From assembly GCF_030758455.1 (NCBI RefSeq), contig NZ_CP132353.1:4216001-4280000 (forward strand): a stretch of 64,000 nt of DNA. Reading direction: 5' to 3'. Each line of letters begins with the position of its first letter. Within the stretch, counting starts at the first letter, position 1. Shown here in pieces: positions 39,552-49,521 of this stretch. Source of the stretch: Erwinia pyri. GTDB taxonomy: Bacteria; Pseudomonadota; Gammaproteobacteria; Enterobacterales; Enterobacteriaceae. The position numbers and the translations under genes were made by a program. The notes under the pieces are model-generated. The model searched no databases. It was not told the DNA's origin and was given only the letters and a program-made list of their open reading frames with translations.

Positions 39552-39580
39552 GTAAAGGGCAGCACTCTGCTGCCCTTTAC
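39552..39580. terminator. Terminator between yehS and yigM
   Basis: Perfect 13-base-pair stem GTAAAGGGCAGCA / TGCTGCCCTTTAC with a three-base loop, four bases past yehS and 22 bases from the end of yigM. The T-rich arms allow use from both directions. Confidence 0.8.
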
Positions 39581-39602
39581 AGTTTCCGGAAGCGGATGCC
39601 GA

Positions 39603-40457
39603 TTACCGGTTTTTAATAACCCAGTGTCGGTGGACTAACAGAGAAGCGAAAATGACCGCTGCGCCAATGATAAAACTTGGCCAGTGCGGCTGCTGCTGCC
39701 AGATAGCCAGGTTGACCAACAGGCCTGCAGGCACATGCATATTGTTCATAATCCCCAACGTCCCGGCATCCACCTGCGTCGCGCCGTAGTTCCACATGAA
39801 ATAGCCTAATCCTGAAGCGACAACGCCCAGCCAGATCAGAATGCCCCACTGGAGGGAGGTCGTGGGTAGCTTTTGCGGATTCCCCCACAGGAACCAGGCC
39901 AGCACCGCGATTAACGCCGCCCCAAGGTAGAACCAGGAGAAGGCGGTATGCTGTGGCATCGGACGGATCTCCTGCAACCGTTTATAGCCCACCATACCGA
40001 CAGCAAAGATAATGTTTGCCAGCTGTACCAGCATCAGGCCGAACCAGAAATGTTCGCTCACCTTGTCATAACGGATGATGGCTGCACCGCCCACCGCCAG
40101 CAGCGCGCTCAGGGCATATCCCCAGCGCACGCCGCGCCCTTTCAGAAGATCGTAAATCAGCGTGACATAGAGCGGCGTCATCACGGTAAACAGCAGAAAT
40201 TCTGACACGCTGAGGTAGAGATAGGCCTGGAAACTCACCAGATACATCACCCCGAGCTGTAAAGCGCCAACGCCCATATAGAGCAGCAGCGTGGAAGGCC
40301 GGTAGCCTTTCCAGCGCAAAAAGGGCAGGAATACTACCGCTGCCAGCAGCAGGCGAACCAGTACGGAAAACACGCTGTCTACCTGCCCGGCCAGGTATTC
40401 ACCTATCAGGCTGAAAGAAAATGCCCACAAGATTGTGGTGACAATCAGTAACGTCAC
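39603..40457 (-). CDS. yigM: Biotin transporter YigM (carboxylate/amino acid exporter family)
   Basis: Ten-span inner-membrane protein of the EamA/DMT superfamily. E. coli YigM (BioP) imports biotin, and this 284-residue protein follows it closely, including the conserved SVSEFLLFTVMTPLYVTLIYD loop region and GYFMWNYGATQVDAGTLGIMNNMHVPAGLL near the end (cited by location, residues about 220-250). The C-terminus is shorter than the E. coli one by about 15 residues. Same position relative to metR and yigL apart from the inserted yehS and glpTQ. Confidence 0.92.
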   Translation of the reverse strand: MTLLIVTTILWAFSFSLIGEYLAGQVDSVFSVLVRLLLAAVVFLPFLRWKGYRPSTLLLYMGVGALQLGVMYLVSFQAYLYLSVSEFLLFTVMTPLYVTLIYDLLKGRGVRWGYALSALLAVGGAAIIRYDKVSEHFWFGLMLVQLANIIFAVGMVGYKRLQEIRPMPQHTAFSWFYLGAALIAVLAWFLWGNPQKLPTTSLQWGILIWLGVVASGLGYFMWNYGATQVDAGTLGIMNNMHVPAGLLVNLAIWQQQPHWPSFIIGAAVIFASLLVHRHWVIKNR

Positions 40458-40848
40458 AATAAAAACTCTGCAGTGAAAAGTGGCCGTAGTGTAGCGAAAT
40501 GCACGAAGTCACAGGGAATTATTTGGTTTACATCTGAGCATTTAAAATACATCTGCACTGTGGCTTTGAAAGATGTTCGCTAACGAAAGTCATTTTCTTA
40601 ACGCTTTCCAAACCCAACTTTTTATCATTCCCCCTTCACAAGCCTGACACGTTTTGTCGCGCTAATTCACAGATACGGTTTTTTTGTCATAAAAATGTAA
40701 CATTTGAGTTTCGCTTCACAGTCTGCTGAGCGTTTTACGCCTATTCTTTGCGCGAAAAGGAACATTGTGTCCGTTTTTCCGGCAATCCTTTCGTTATGAC
40801 GCGCCATAAGGCGCTAAAAAGAGAATAAACCGCCCATCGGAGGCTCAC
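40458..40848. promoter_or_regulatory. Divergent control region of yigM and glpTQ
   Basis: 391 bases without a gene. Besides the GlpR operator at 40572-40591 it contains TGCGCGAAAAGGAACAT (40750-40766), possibly a second, weaker GlpR site, and a GCGCC-ATAA-GGCGC hairpin (40801-40814) in the glpT leader. E. coli glpTQ also needs CRP; TTCACA half-sites occur at 40666 and 40713, but I do not see a full CRP palindrome. Confidence 0.55.
40572..40591. promoter_or_regulatory. GlpR operator
   Basis: GATGTTCGCTAACGAAAGTC matches the GlpR consensus (ATGTTCG-WT-AW-CGAACAT) well in its left half and core. GlpR represses glycerol-3-phosphate genes until glycerol-3-phosphate binds. It lies about 260 bases before glpT, so a longer leader or a DNA loop with another site is implied. 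Confidence 0.65.
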
Positions 40849-42198
40849 ATGTTAAGTATTTTTAAGCCAGCCCCTCACCAGCCTCGTGTAGAGGCCGGCA
40901 AGGTAGATCCGCTCTACCGCAAGCTGCGCTGGCAAATTTTCCTGGGAATTTTCTTCGGTTATGCTGCCTATTATCTGGTTCGCAAAAACTTTGCTCTCGC
41001 CATGCCCTATCTGATTGAGCAGGGTTTTTCCCGTGGCGACCTCGGGTTTGCGCTCTCTGGCATCTCTATCGCCTACGGCTTTTCAAAATTTATCATGGGC
41101 TCGGTCTCTGACCGCTCTAACCCCAGAGTCTTTTTGCCTGCCGGGTTGATCCTGGCCGCCGCGGTTATGCTCTTTATGGGGTTCGTCCCCTGGGCCACCT
41201 CCAGCATTATGGTGATGTTCGTGCTGCTGTTTTTATGCGGCTGGTTTCAGGGAATGGGATGGCCTCCCTGTGGCCGCACTATGGTGCACTGGTGGTCGCA
41301 AAAAGAGCGCGGAGGGGTGGTTTCCGTCTGGAACTGCGCGCATAACGTAGGCGGCGGCATTCCTCCTCTGCTGTTCTTGCTGGGCATGGCGTGGTTTAAC
41401 GACTGGAAAGCGGCGCTCTATATGCCAGCCTTTGGCGCTATCGTGATTGCCCTCTTTGCCTTTGCCATGATGCGCGATACGCCGCAATCCTGCGGCCTGC
41501 CGCCGATTGAAGAGTACAAAAATGATTATCCGCCGGACTATGATGAAAAACATGAAGAAGAGCTGACCGCCAGGCAAATCTTTATGCAATATATTTTGCC
41601 GAATAAATTGCTGTGGTATATCGCGCTGGCGAACGTGTTTGTCTATCTGCTGCGTTACGGCATTCTTGACTGGTCACCTACTTACCTGAAAGAAGTGAAG
41701 CATTTCGCGCTGGATAAATCCTCCTGGGCTTACTTTTTCTATGAATATGCAGGGATCCCCGGCACGCTGCTGTGTGGCTGGATGTCTGACAAAGTCTTTA
41801 AAGGCAATCGTGGCGCCACCGGCGTATTCTTTATGGTGTTGGTCACCATTGCCACCGTAATCTACTGGATGAACCCGGCAGGTAATCCCGGCATTGATAT
41901 GGCTTGTATGATCGCCATCGGCTTCCTGATTTATGGGCCTGTCATGCTGATTGGCCTGCATGCGTTAGAGCTGGCTCCGAAAAAAGCGGCCGGAACAGCG
42001 GCAGGGTTTACCGGTTTATTTGGTTACCTGGGCGGCTCTGTGGCAGCCAGCGCTATCGTCGGCTATACCGTAGACTTTTTCGGCTGGGACGGAGGCTTTA
42101 TCATCATGATTGGCGGCTGTGTACTGGCTGTGCTGTTGCTGGTGTTAACTATGCTGAGTGAAAACAAGCATAAACAGCAGCTGAAGCAGGCGGAATAA
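40849..42198 (+). CDS. glpT: Glycerol-3-phosphate/phosphate antiporter GlpT
   Basis: Inner-membrane exchanger that imports sn-glycerol-3-phosphate against inorganic phosphate; it also lets fosfomycin enter. The 449-residue product is a 12-span MFS transporter of the organophosphate:Pi family, with the substrate Arg in [21 protein letters not shown] (Arg about 45) and a second Arg in [15 protein letters not shown] (about 268), and the signature [17 protein letters not shown]. An AGGAGG-like site (GGAGG) precedes the ATG. Followed by glpQ after 11 bases. Confidence 0.97.
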   Translation: MLSIFKPAPHQPRVEAGKVDPLYRKLRWQIFLGIFFGYAAYYLVRKNFALAMPYLIEQGFSRGDLGFALSGISIAYGFSKFIMGSVSDRSNPRVFLPAGLILAAAVMLFMGFVPWATSSIMVMFVLLFLCGWFQGMGWPPCGRTMVHWWSQKERGGVVSVWNCAHNVGGGIPPLLFLLGMAWFNDWKAALYMPAFGAIVIALFAFAMMRDTPQSCGLPPIEEYKNDYPPDYDEKHEEELTARQIFMQYILPNKLLWYIALANVFVYLLRYGILDWSPTYLKEVKHFALDKSSWAYFFYEYAGIPGTLLCGWMSDKVFKGNRGATGVFFMVLVTIATVIYWMNPAGNPGIDMACMIAIGFLIYGPVMLIGLHALELAPKKAAGTAAGFTGLFGYLGGSVAASAIVGYTVDFFGWDGGFIIMIGGCVLAVLLLVLTMLSENKHKQQLKQAE

Positions 42199-42209
42199 CG
42201 GGAGAGTCC

Positions 42210-43262
42210 ATGTTAATTAAAACAGTCGTGGCCACCATCCTGATGGCCTCTTCACTCTGCGCTATGGCTGCGCAGTCGGACAAAATTGTTATTGCCCATC
42301 GGGGAGCCAGCGGCTATTTGCCGGAACATACGCTTCCTGCCAAGGCGATGGCCTATGCCCAGGGAGCGGACTTTCTGGAGCAGGATTTGGTCATGACCAA
42401 AGATGACCGGTTAGTCGTGCTGCACGATCATTACCTTGATCGTGTGACAGATGTTGCCGACCGTTATCCTACCCGTGCCAGAAAGGATGGACGTTACTAC
42501 GCTATCGACTTCACGCTGGCCGAGATTAAAGGCCTGAAATTCTCAGAAGGGTTTACCGTAGAGAACGGCAGGAAAAAGCAGACGTTCCCAAAACGCTTTC
42601 CTCTGGGGAAATCTGACTTCCGCGTCCACACCTTTGAGGAGGAGATCGAATTCATTCAGGGACTGAATTACTCTACAGGTAAAAACATCGGGATTTACAC
42701 GGAGATTAAAGCGCCCTGGTTTCATCGCCAGGAGGGCAAAGATATCTCCGCTAAAGTGCTCGATGTCCTGAAGAAGTACGGTTACAGCGATAAAAAAGAT
42801 CCTGTGTACCTGCAGTGTTTTGATTACAACGAAGTGAAGCGGATCAAAACGGAGCTGGAGCCACAGCGAGGGATGAACCTCAAGCTGGTCCAGTTAATCA
42901 CTGAAACCAGCTCGAAAGAGACGCAGGAGCAGCAGAACGGCAAATGGGTGAACTACAGCTACGACTGGATGTTTAAACCTGGCGCCATGAAGCAAGTGGC
43001 TGAGTACGCCGATGGAATTGGGCCGGATTATCATATGCTGGTGGCGGCGACATCGACTAAGGGTCATATTCGTCTGACCGGGATGGTGAAAGAAGCGCAC
43101 CAGGCCAGAATGGTGGTTCATCCTTATACCGTCCGGGCAGACCAGCTTCCCGCTTGGGTAGATAATGTCGATCAGCTCTACGATGTGCTCTACAACCAGG
43201 CTAACGTAGACGGCTTATTCACTGATTTCCCTGATAAAGCAGTTCACTTCCTGCATCAGTAA
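42210..43262 (+). CDS. glpQ: Periplasmic glycerophosphodiester phosphodiesterase GlpQ
   Basis: Splits glycerophosphodiesters from phospholipid breakdown into an alcohol and glycerol-3-phosphate, which GlpT then imports. The 350-residue product has a signal peptide (about 1-21, cut after AMA) and a GDPD TIM barrel: catalytic and metal residues in VIAHRGASGYLPEHT, LEQDLVMTKDDRLVVLHD and IYTEIKAP. It lacks about 8 residues compared with E. coli, mainly in the signal peptide and C-terminus. The glpTQ pair forms an obvious uptake unit. Confidence 0.96.
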   Translation: MLIKTVVATILMASSLCAMAAQSDKIVIAHRGASGYLPEHTLPAKAMAYAQGADFLEQDLVMTKDDRLVVLHDHYLDRVTDVADRYPTRARKDGRYYAIDFTLAEIKGLKFSEGFTVENGRKKQTFPKRFPLGKSDFRVHTFEEEIEFIQGLNYSTGKNIGIYTEIKAPWFHRQEGKDISAKVLDVLKKYGYSDKKDPVYLQCFDYNEVKRIKTELEPQRGMNLKLVQLITETSSKETQEQQNGKWVNYSYDWMFKPGAMKQVAEYADGIGPDYHMLVAATSTKGHIRLTGMVKEAHQARMVVHPYTVRADQLPAWVDNVDQLYDVLYNQANVDGLFTDFPDKAVHFLHQ

Positions 43263-43266
43263 ACCT

Positions 43267-43294
43267 CTTCCGCCCCGGTGCGCCTGGGCGGAAG
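43267..43294. terminator. Hairpin between glpQ and yigL
   Basis: Nine-base-pair stem CTTCCGCCC/GGGCGGAAG with a ten-base loop in the 40-base gap between two genes that end toward each other. No T run follows on either side, so termination is likely but unproven. Confidence 0.45.
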
Positions 43295-43302
43295 ATGGCT
43301 GG

Positions 43303-44103
43303 CTACACGTTGTAAAGCTTACGCAGATAGTGGGGCACAGCGTTATCCGCATTGGATCCAATCACTTCCAGCTCCGGCAGCAGATCTTTCAGACGATGGT
43401 GCGAATTGCTCATGATGCACCCCTTGCCAGCCATGGTCAGCATCTCTTTATCATTCATACCGTCACCAAAGGAGATGCACTCTTTCAGGCCAAAGCCCAG
43501 AGAGCGGGCAACGGCGTCCAGCGCATGGCCTTTCGACACCCCGCCCGCCATCACTTCCAGACAGGTCGGCAGCGAGAAGCTGACGTTAACGCGATCGCCC
43601 CAGCGAGCCACCAGCGCCTCCTCGAGCGGGATCAGCAGCTCAGGTTTACCACAGGTAAAGAACACCTTGCTGATGCCATCCGTTGCCAGCGAACCTGGCT
43701 CATAGATCTGGTAATTGAAGTCAGACTCGCGGAAGAAATCCATCTCTTCAGGACGGTTACGGTTCAGGAACCACTCTTCATCGCGGTAGACGTTGGTAAA
43801 AATATCCTCATGGCTGTGATGCAGCGCAAACAGCTCGCGGGCAATGTCTTCATCCAGATTGTGGCTGAAAACCAGCTCGCCAGCGGTGTTGTGCACGCGC
43901 GCGCCGTTAGAGGTGATCATAAAAGCGTCAATCCCCAGACTGTCCCGCATTTGCGCCACATCAATGTAGTGACGGCCGGTGGCGAAGATAAAATTCACCC
44001 CCTTGCGAGTCATCAGCTGCAGCGTTTCACGGGCGAAAGGAGATAAACGGTGATCCGGTGACAACAGCGTGCCGTCAAGATCGGAAGCAACAATAGGGTA
44101 CAT
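43303..44103 (-). CDS. yigL: HAD-family sugar phosphatase YigL
   Basis: Cytosolic phosphatase of the haloacid dehalogenase superfamily, Cof type; E. coli YigL dephosphorylates pyridoxal phosphate and, under sugar-phosphate stress, hexose phosphates after SgrS stabilises its message. The 266-residue product has motif I DLDGTLL at 8-14 (nucleophile Asp8), motif II ATGR, and motif III/IV SFGDGMNDKEML near 215-226. Length equals E. coli. The gene starts 72 bases after the end of pldB on the same strand. Confidence 0.94.
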   Translation of the reverse strand: MYPIVASDLDGTLLSPDHRLSPFARETLQLMTRKGVNFIFATGRHYIDVAQMRDSLGIDAFMITSNGARVHNTAGELVFSHNLDEDIARELFALHHSHEDIFTNVYRDEEWFLNRNRPEEMDFFRESDFNYQIYEPGSLATDGISKVFFTCGKPELLIPLEEALVARWGDRVNVSFSLPTCLEVMAGGVSKGHALDAVARSLGFGLKECISFGDGMNDKEMLTMAGKGCIMSNSHHRLKDLLPELEVIGSNADNAVPHYLRKLYNV

Positions 44104-44175
44104 AAAACCTCTGGTTAGTCTGTTATCGGGCAGTCTGGCTGGCCCGCTACTGAGTCACATCTGAGTAGTGCAAAA

Positions 44176-45165
44176 TCAATGCCTGGAGAAAAACGCCACG
44201 ATGGCTTCCAGCGCTTCGGCACGCATGCTGTCTTTTTCAAACAAGATCTCATGACGCGCGCCTGCAATAACCTGCGGTTTTCCCCCTTCACAGGGCTGCC
44301 CCGCGGCGGTCATAGCCTGACAAAACAGATCCTGAGCCCGGTTATCCACCACCTTGTCCGCACCGGCCTGCAACAGCAGTAGCGGTGTGGCGATCTCCTT
44401 CGCCCGGCTGATAATACTCTGCCCGGCCTGCATCCCTTCACGCACCCAATGATAGGTTGGGCCGCCCACGCGCAGGCCGGGGTCATCAGCATAGAAACGC
44501 AGGTTGCGCCGGTAGCGCTCACGGCTGTGGGTCAGTTCATTGATGCCAAAAGGTCTGGCACGCCATTTTCCGGTGCCGATGGCATAACCGTCCCGCAGCG
44601 CCGGGCGTTTCTCAGCCCACTCCAGGATGCGGTTCGCCATCCAGACCGGCATCGGGAGAAAGATACCGAACATCGGCGAAGCCAGCACCACCGCGTCAAA
44701 AGCCGCAGGTTCTCTTGCCAGCATCAGCGTTAAAATTGCCCCGCCCATGGAGTGAGCCAGCGCATAACGGTGCCGGTAATGGCCGCCAGCCACTTCCCTG
44801 CGATAAAGCGTTTGCAAATCGTCGACATAATGGTCAAACGCTTCGACGTGACCCCGGTGAGAATCCTGCAGCAGGCGGCCAGAGCGGCCCTGACCACGAT
44901 GGTCAATAATGATGATGTCATAACCGCACTGAAACAGATCATAGGCCAGCTCAGGATATTTCACATAGCTTTCGATCCTTCCCGGACAGAGCAGGATAAC
45001 TTTGTCGTGACGTGCAGAAGTGAAACGGACATAGCGTATTTTGACGTTTTCCACGCCGGTGAATTCGCGCTCTTCACGCTGCTGCCAGAAGTCCAGCAGC
45101 GGCCCCGTAGCAAAAGCAGCAAACGCTTTTTCACGCGTTGGCCAGCCCTTTTTTTGACTCGTCAT
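44176..45165 (-). CDS. pldB: Lysophospholipase L2
   Basis: Alpha/beta hydrolase at the inner membrane that removes the acyl chain from lysophospholipids, chiefly 2-acyl-glycerophosphoethanolamine. The 329-residue product has the nucleophile elbow AHSMGGA (Ser near 145), an Asp in LLQAGADKVVDNR and a His in GARHEILFEKD, and the strand-helix segment IIIDHRGQGRSGR. It is about ten residues shorter than the E. coli protein at the C-terminus. Divergent from rhtB. Confidence 0.94.
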   Translation of the reverse strand: MTSQKKGWPTREKAFAAFATGPLLDFWQQREEREFTGVENVKIRYVRFTSARHDKVILLCPGRIESYVKYPELAYDLFQCGYDIIIIDHRGQGRSGRLLQDSHRGHVEAFDHYVDDLQTLYRREVAGGHYRHRYALAHSMGGAILTLMLAREPAAFDAVVLASPMFGIFLPMPVWMANRILEWAEKRPALRDGYAIGTGKWRARPFGINELTHSRERYRRNLRFYADDPGLRVGGPTYHWVREGMQAGQSIISRAKEIATPLLLLQAGADKVVDNRAQDLFCQAMTAAGQPCEGGKPQVIAGARHEILFEKDSMRAEALEAIVAFFSRH

Positions 45166-45280
45166 CGGCTTCAGCCCTTACTCCCTTTTCACCACCCGGA
45201 AGGGATAATCTCATTCCGTAGCGCAACCGCAAACAATGACGTATTGTGTCATACTTCTGCGCTATCAGGGAGCGTTACCC

Positions 45281-45904
45281 ATGACCATCGAATGGTGGCT
45301 GGCTTATCTTTTAACCACCAGCATCTTAAGTCTTTCACCCGGTTCCGGGGCGATCAATACCATGAGTACCGGCATCAGCCACGGCTATCGTGGCGCAGTG
45401 GCCTCCATTTCCGGCCTGCAGGTTGGCCTGTCACTGCACATCCTGCTGGTGGGCATTGGCCTGGGCGCCCTCTTCTCACAATCTCTGCTGGCTTTTGAGA
45501 TCCTGAAGTGGGCCGGGGCTGCCTATCTGGTCTGGCTGGGCATTCAGCAGTGGCGCTCTGCCGGTGGCATCGATCTGCAGGCGGTGGCAAAAGCGATGCC
45601 GCGCAGAAAGCTGTTTAAGCGCGCGGTTCTGGTGAACCTGACTAACCCGAAAAGCATTGTTTTCCTGGCGGCGCTGTTCCCGCAGTTCATCCTTCCTCAT
45701 CAGCCGCAGGCTGTGCAGTATCTGGTATTGGGCGTGACGACGGTGGTGGTCGATATCATCGTGATGATTGGCTACGCCATGTTGGCTAAACGCATTGCCG
45801 GGTGGATCAAAGGGCCGCGTCAGATGAAATTGCTGAACAGAACGTTTGGCGGAATGTTTATGGCGGTAGGCGCGCTGCTGGCCTCGGCAAGGCGCATTGC
45901 CTGA
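45281..45904 (+). CDS. rhtB: Homoserine/homoserine lactone efflux protein RhtB
   Basis: Inner-membrane exporter of the LysE/RhtB family; in E. coli it exports homoserine and its lactone. The 207-residue product has six hydrophobic spans and the family signature [20 protein letters not shown] near residues 16-35. The ATG at 45281 follows AGGGAGCG and matches the E. coli start; the frame is open 15 codons further upstream. It faces rhtC, with a GC-rich hairpin between them. Confidence 0.94.
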   Translation: MTIEWWLAYLLTTSILSLSPGSGAINTMSTGISHGYRGAVASISGLQVGLSLHILLVGIGLGALFSQSLLAFEILKWAGAAYLVWLGIQQWRSAGGIDLQAVAKAMPRRKLFKRAVLVNLTNPKSIVFLAALFPQFILPHQPQAVQYLVLGVTTVVVDIIVMIGYAMLAKRIAGWIKGPRQMKLLNRTFGGMFMAVGALLASARRIA

Positions 45905-45910
45905 GAGTGT

Positions 45911-45935
45911 CAGGCCGGGTCAGTCACCCGGCCTG
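45911..45935. terminator. Hairpin between rhtB and rhtC
   Basis: Perfect 10-base-pair stem CAGGCCGGGT/ACCCGGCCTG with a five-base loop in the 36-base gap between two converging genes. No clear T run on either side; probably a shared terminator. Confidence 0.55.
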
Positions 45936-45940
45936 AAACA

Positions 45941-46564
45941 TTAGCGTGAAAGGATCAGGTGGATGCCAAAACCGGCAAACAGGAGACCCGCAAAACCATC
46001 AATCCATTTTGCCAGACGCTGATAACCCTGACGCATCGCTGGCAGGGCAAAGATGCTGGCCACCAGGCTGAACCAGACAAACGTTTCCCCGACGATCAGT
46101 AAAAACAGCCCCCAGCGCTCCCCCGCTCCCACATCATCCCCGACAAACAGAGAGAATACGCTGCCAAAGTAGATTACCGCTTTTGGGTTAGAGAGGTTGG
46201 TGAGAAAGCCTTTCAGGAAAGTTTTGCCCTTTTTCGGCAGCACGACCGTTGGGGCATCTGGCTGAGTGGCCTGCCTGTGCTGCTGGCGCGCAGAGCGCAG
46301 CATCTGCCAGCCCATCCATAGCAGGTAAAGCCCGCCGCCGACCATGATCAGCTGATGCAGCCAGGCCATCTGCTGCAGGATCAGGTTCAGCCCCATCAGC
46401 GCCACGCCCGCCCAGATAACAATGCCCAGGGTGATCCCGGTAACGCCCAGCATCGCTTCCTTTCTGGAGCGGCTGACCGCAGTTTGCGACACGAAAAAGA
46501 AGTCCGGTCCCGGACTCATCAACGCCACAAAGTGAACCAGCGCCACCGTCAGGAATAACATCAT
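45941..46564 (-). CDS. rhtC: Threonine efflux protein RhtC
   Basis: LysE/RhtB-family exporter; E. coli RhtC exports threonine. The 207-residue product has six spans and the family signature MSPGPDFFFVSQTAVSRSRK near residues 16-35, and a conserved NLSNPKAVIYFGSVFSLF loop. It lies 34 bases after recQ on the same strand, as in E. coli. It resembles RhtB at the fold level but is clearly the RhtC ortholog by sequence. Confidence 0.94.
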   Translation of the reverse strand: MMLFLTVALVHFVALMSPGPDFFFVSQTAVSRSRKEAMLGVTGITLGIVIWAGVALMGLNLILQQMAWLHQLIMVGGGLYLLWMGWQMLRSARQQHRQATQPDAPTVVLPKKGKTFLKGFLTNLSNPKAVIYFGSVFSLFVGDDVGAGERWGLFLLIVGETFVWFSLVASIFALPAMRQGYQRLAKWIDGFAGLLFAGFGIHLILSR

Positions 46565-46598
46565 TTTCTCTGCTCCTTTGACTCTTTATCCAGGGAAA

Positions 46599-48425
46599 CT
46601 ACTCTTCATCATCAATATGTTCTTTAATCATCACCAGGAAAGGCTTGCCAAATCGCTCCAGTTTTCTCTGACCTACGCCGTTAATACTCAGCATCTCTGA
46701 CGCGGTGATCGGCAGCTGTTCAGCCATCTCTATCAGCGTGGCATCGTTAAAGACGACATAGGGGGGAATGTTTTCCTCATCGGCAATCGCTTTACGCAAT
46801 TTTCGCAGCTTGGCGAACAGCTTGCGGTCATAGTTGCCGCCAAAAGATTTCTGGCTGTTATTACGGGGCTTAACGCTGACCAGCCTTGGCACCGCCAGCA
46901 TCAGCGGCGCTTCGCCGCGTAAGATCGGACGGGCCGCTTCCGTCAGCTGTAACGCCGAGTGCATGGCAATGTTCTGCGTCACCAGCCCGAGGTGGATCAG
47001 CTGGCGCAGCACGCTCACCCAGTGCTCATTGCTCTGATCTTTACCGATACCGTAGACGGGTAATTTATCGTGCTGCATATCGCGGATGCGCTGATTATTC
47101 GCCCCACGCAGCACCTCAACGATATAGCCCATGCCAAAGCGCTGCCCTACGCGATAAATGCCGGAGAGCGCTTTCTGCGCCTCTACCAGCCCGTCATAAC
47201 GACGCGGCGGATCCAGACAGATATCGCAGTTGTCGCAAGGCTGCTGACGCCCTTCACCGAAGTAGTTCAACAAGACCAGACGACGGCAGGTTTGCGCTTC
47301 AGCAAAGGCGCCCATCGCATTGAGCTTATGCCGTTCAATATCCTGTAACGGACCCGGCGCTTTTTCATCCAGGCAGCGACGCAGCCAGGCCATATCCGCC
47401 GGGTCGTACAGCATCAGCGCTTCCGCGGGCAGGCCATCACGACCGGCACGGCCGGTTTCCTGATAGTAGGACTCAATATTACGCGGGATATCGAAGTGCA
47501 CCACAAAACGCACGTTGGGTTTATTAATGCCCATACCAAAGGCGACGGTCGCCACGACAATTTGCAGGTCGTCACGCTGAAACGCTTCCTGGACCTGCGC
47601 GCGATGAGCGTTATCCATCCCGGCATGATAAGCGCCGACGCTCAGCCCACGGCTTTGCAGCCTGGCGGCCGTGTCTTCCACCTTCGCCCGGCTGTTACAA
47701 TAGATGATGCCGCACTTACCGCGCTGATCCTGCACATAGCGCAGCAGCTGCTCGGTAGGCTTGAATTTTTCCACCAGCGTGTAGCGGATATTGGGGCGGT
47801 CAAAGCTGCTGATCTGGATCAGCGGATCGTTTAACTGCAGCAGCCGCGCGATATCGTTTCGCGTCGTTTCATCGGCTGTTGCCGTCAGCGCCATCACCGG
47901 CACATCAGGCAGGCGCTGACGAAGCTGGCCCAGCGCACCGTACTCAGGACGGAAATCATGTCCCCACTGAGAAATACAGTGCGCCTCATCCACGGCCAGC
48001 ATCGCCGGATTCCAGTGCAGCAGGTTATCGAGAAAATTGTCCATCATCAGACGTTCTGGCGCGATATAGAGCAGCCTGATCCGTCCCGTACGGCATCCAG
48101 CCATCACCTCCTGCTGCTCTTCACGGTTCTGCGAAGAGTTGAGACAGGCGGCGGACACGCCGTTGGCCAGCAGCTGATCCACCTGATCTTTCATCAGTGA
48201 GATCAGCGGAGAAACCACCAGGGTCAGGCCCTCTCTGACCAGCGCCGGAATTTGATAGCAGAGTGACTTACCGCCGCCGGTCGGCATCACGACCAGACAG
48301 TCACGCCCTTTCAGCGAAGCCTGAATAATGGATTGTTGTCCTGGGCGAAAGTGCTGGTAGCCGAAGGTCTCTTGCAGTACCTGTTCCGCCAGCGCTTCCT
48401 GATTGATTACTGCAGCCGTAGACAC
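46599..48425 (-). CDS. recQ: ATP-dependent DNA helicase RecQ
   Basis: 3'-5' superfamily 2 helicase that acts in recombination, gap repair and suppression of illegitimate exchange. The 608-residue product is full length: Walker A TGGGKS at 49-54, DEAH box in [19 protein letters not shown], helicase motifs V-VI in [21 protein letters not shown], the four zinc Cys ([12 protein letters not shown], then CDNCDIC), winged-helix domain, and the C-terminal HRDC domain (about 530-608). Confidence 0.97.
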   Translation of the reverse strand: MSTAAVINQEALAEQVLQETFGYQHFRPGQQSIIQASLKGRDCLVVMPTGGGKSLCYQIPALVREGLTLVVSPLISLMKDQVDQLLANGVSAACLNSSQNREEQQEVMAGCRTGRIRLLYIAPERLMMDNFLDNLLHWNPAMLAVDEAHCISQWGHDFRPEYGALGQLRQRLPDVPVMALTATADETTRNDIARLLQLNDPLIQISSFDRPNIRYTLVEKFKPTEQLLRYVQDQRGKCGIIYCNSRAKVEDTAARLQSRGLSVGAYHAGMDNAHRAQVQEAFQRDDLQIVVATVAFGMGINKPNVRFVVHFDIPRNIESYYQETGRAGRDGLPAEALMLYDPADMAWLRRCLDEKAPGPLQDIERHKLNAMGAFAEAQTCRRLVLLNYFGEGRQQPCDNCDICLDPPRRYDGLVEAQKALSGIYRVGQRFGMGYIVEVLRGANNQRIRDMQHDKLPVYGIGKDQSNEHWVSVLRQLIHLGLVTQNIAMHSALQLTEAARPILRGEAPLMLAVPRLVSVKPRNNSQKSFGGNYDRKLFAKLRKLRKAIADEENIPPYVVFNDATLIEMAEQLPITASEMLSINGVGQRKLERFGKPFLVMIKEHIDDEE

Positions 48426-48481
48426 GTATTCCCCAAATCTGATGATGGGTGAGCGAACTTGAGTCGCTCACCGGAAAGGCA

Positions 48482-49360
48482 TTAAAACAGGTCGTTCAGC
48501 ATCACACCCACACCCACGCGCGTCTGGCGGTGGTTATAGTCAATCAGCGATTCGCCGTAGCCGCTGAACACCTGGGTATAGAAACGAACGTGGTTAGTGA
48601 TCGGGTAGCTCCAGCCCATTTCCGCGCCGCCGTAGCCGCTATTCCAGTTATAGTTGCTCTTAACGCTGAAAATGCTTTCGCCCCATTGATAGCCAACGGT
48701 CAGACGATAATACCCCATGTACTTGGTGATATCCGGGTTATCATCATCATTTTCACTTTCTGGAATGCGGTACCAGGGTTTAGCTTCTACCATCCAGTTG
48801 CCGTTCTGCGCCATCAGGCGGGCGTAGACCCGGTTCCAGCTGCGTGAAGTGGGTTCAGAGCGCCCGTTTGACTGATGGTTCAGGCCCGTTTCCACATCTC
48901 GCAGTGTCCAGCCAGCGAAGCTATAATCTGTCGCCCAGCCCAGAAAAATCTGCGGCTGATAGTCGGTTTCGCGAAACGGCGAAGAACCGGCACGGTTAGA
49001 GAGCTGCCACCACGATCCCTGAGTATACGAGGCTGCCAGCACCGAGTTGTCACCCAAAATGCCACGCCACAGGGGAAAGGCCAGACTGAGCTGGAATTTT
49101 ACTTCATCATGCTTGGCGGTGTCTGCCCAGTTATAGCTCTCGATAGCCTCTTTGTTGATATTGCTGGTGTCCGTATAGAGAACGTAGTTGCTTTCGTAAG
49201 GGAAAAGAACGAAAGGATTGTCATGCTTTTCCAACAGGTTAGCGATAATACTGCCACGCACGGCGGGCTGGTCGTGGACCTCGGTAACCGTGGCTTCTTG
49301 TGCCAGAACTAACGTGGGAAACAGGAAGGCTGCTGCCAGCAATCCTCTCAGCATAGGCAT
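48482..49360 (-). CDS. pldA: Outer membrane phospholipase A
   Basis: Calcium-dependent outer-membrane phospholipase that becomes active on dimerisation when phospholipids reach the outer leaflet. The 292-residue product has a 20-residue signal peptide ending VLA and a 12-strand barrel. Catalytic residues are His162, Ser164 and Asn176, which become 142, 144 and 156 in the mature protein, the E. coli numbering. It ends in aromatic Phe (MLNDLF), the barrel-insertion signal. I choose the ATG at 49360 because of GGAG six bases upstream. Confidence 0.95.
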   Translation of the reverse strand: MPMLRGLLAAAFLFPTLVLAQEATVTEVHDQPAVRGSIIANLLEKHDNPFVLFPYESNYVLYTDTSNINKEAIESYNWADTAKHDEVKFQLSLAFPLWRGILGDNSVLAASYTQGSWWQLSNRAGSSPFRETDYQPQIFLGWATDYSFAGWTLRDVETGLNHQSNGRSEPTSRSWNRVYARLMAQNGNWMVEAKPWYRIPESENDDDNPDITKYMGYYRLTVGYQWGESIFSVKSNYNWNSGYGGAEMGWSYPITNHVRFYTQVFSGYGESLIDYNHRQTRVGVGVMLNDLF

Positions 49361-49521
49361 AATGTTCTCCAGAACAGAAACGGGATAAGTGGATAAAAAG
49401 CACGCCATTCTACACAGAAACCGGTACGGAGATTAGCGCTGTTTTTGTAAATAAAAGCGCGCTCTGGTCTGGCACAGACACTCTGTTATTCTGTAGCGAC
49501 CATTTTTTGTGAGGACTTTTC

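Noticed and set aside
40650..40720. CRP sites before glpT
   Set aside because: Only TTCACA half-sites are present with the wrong spacing to a second half; no full palindrome is visible.
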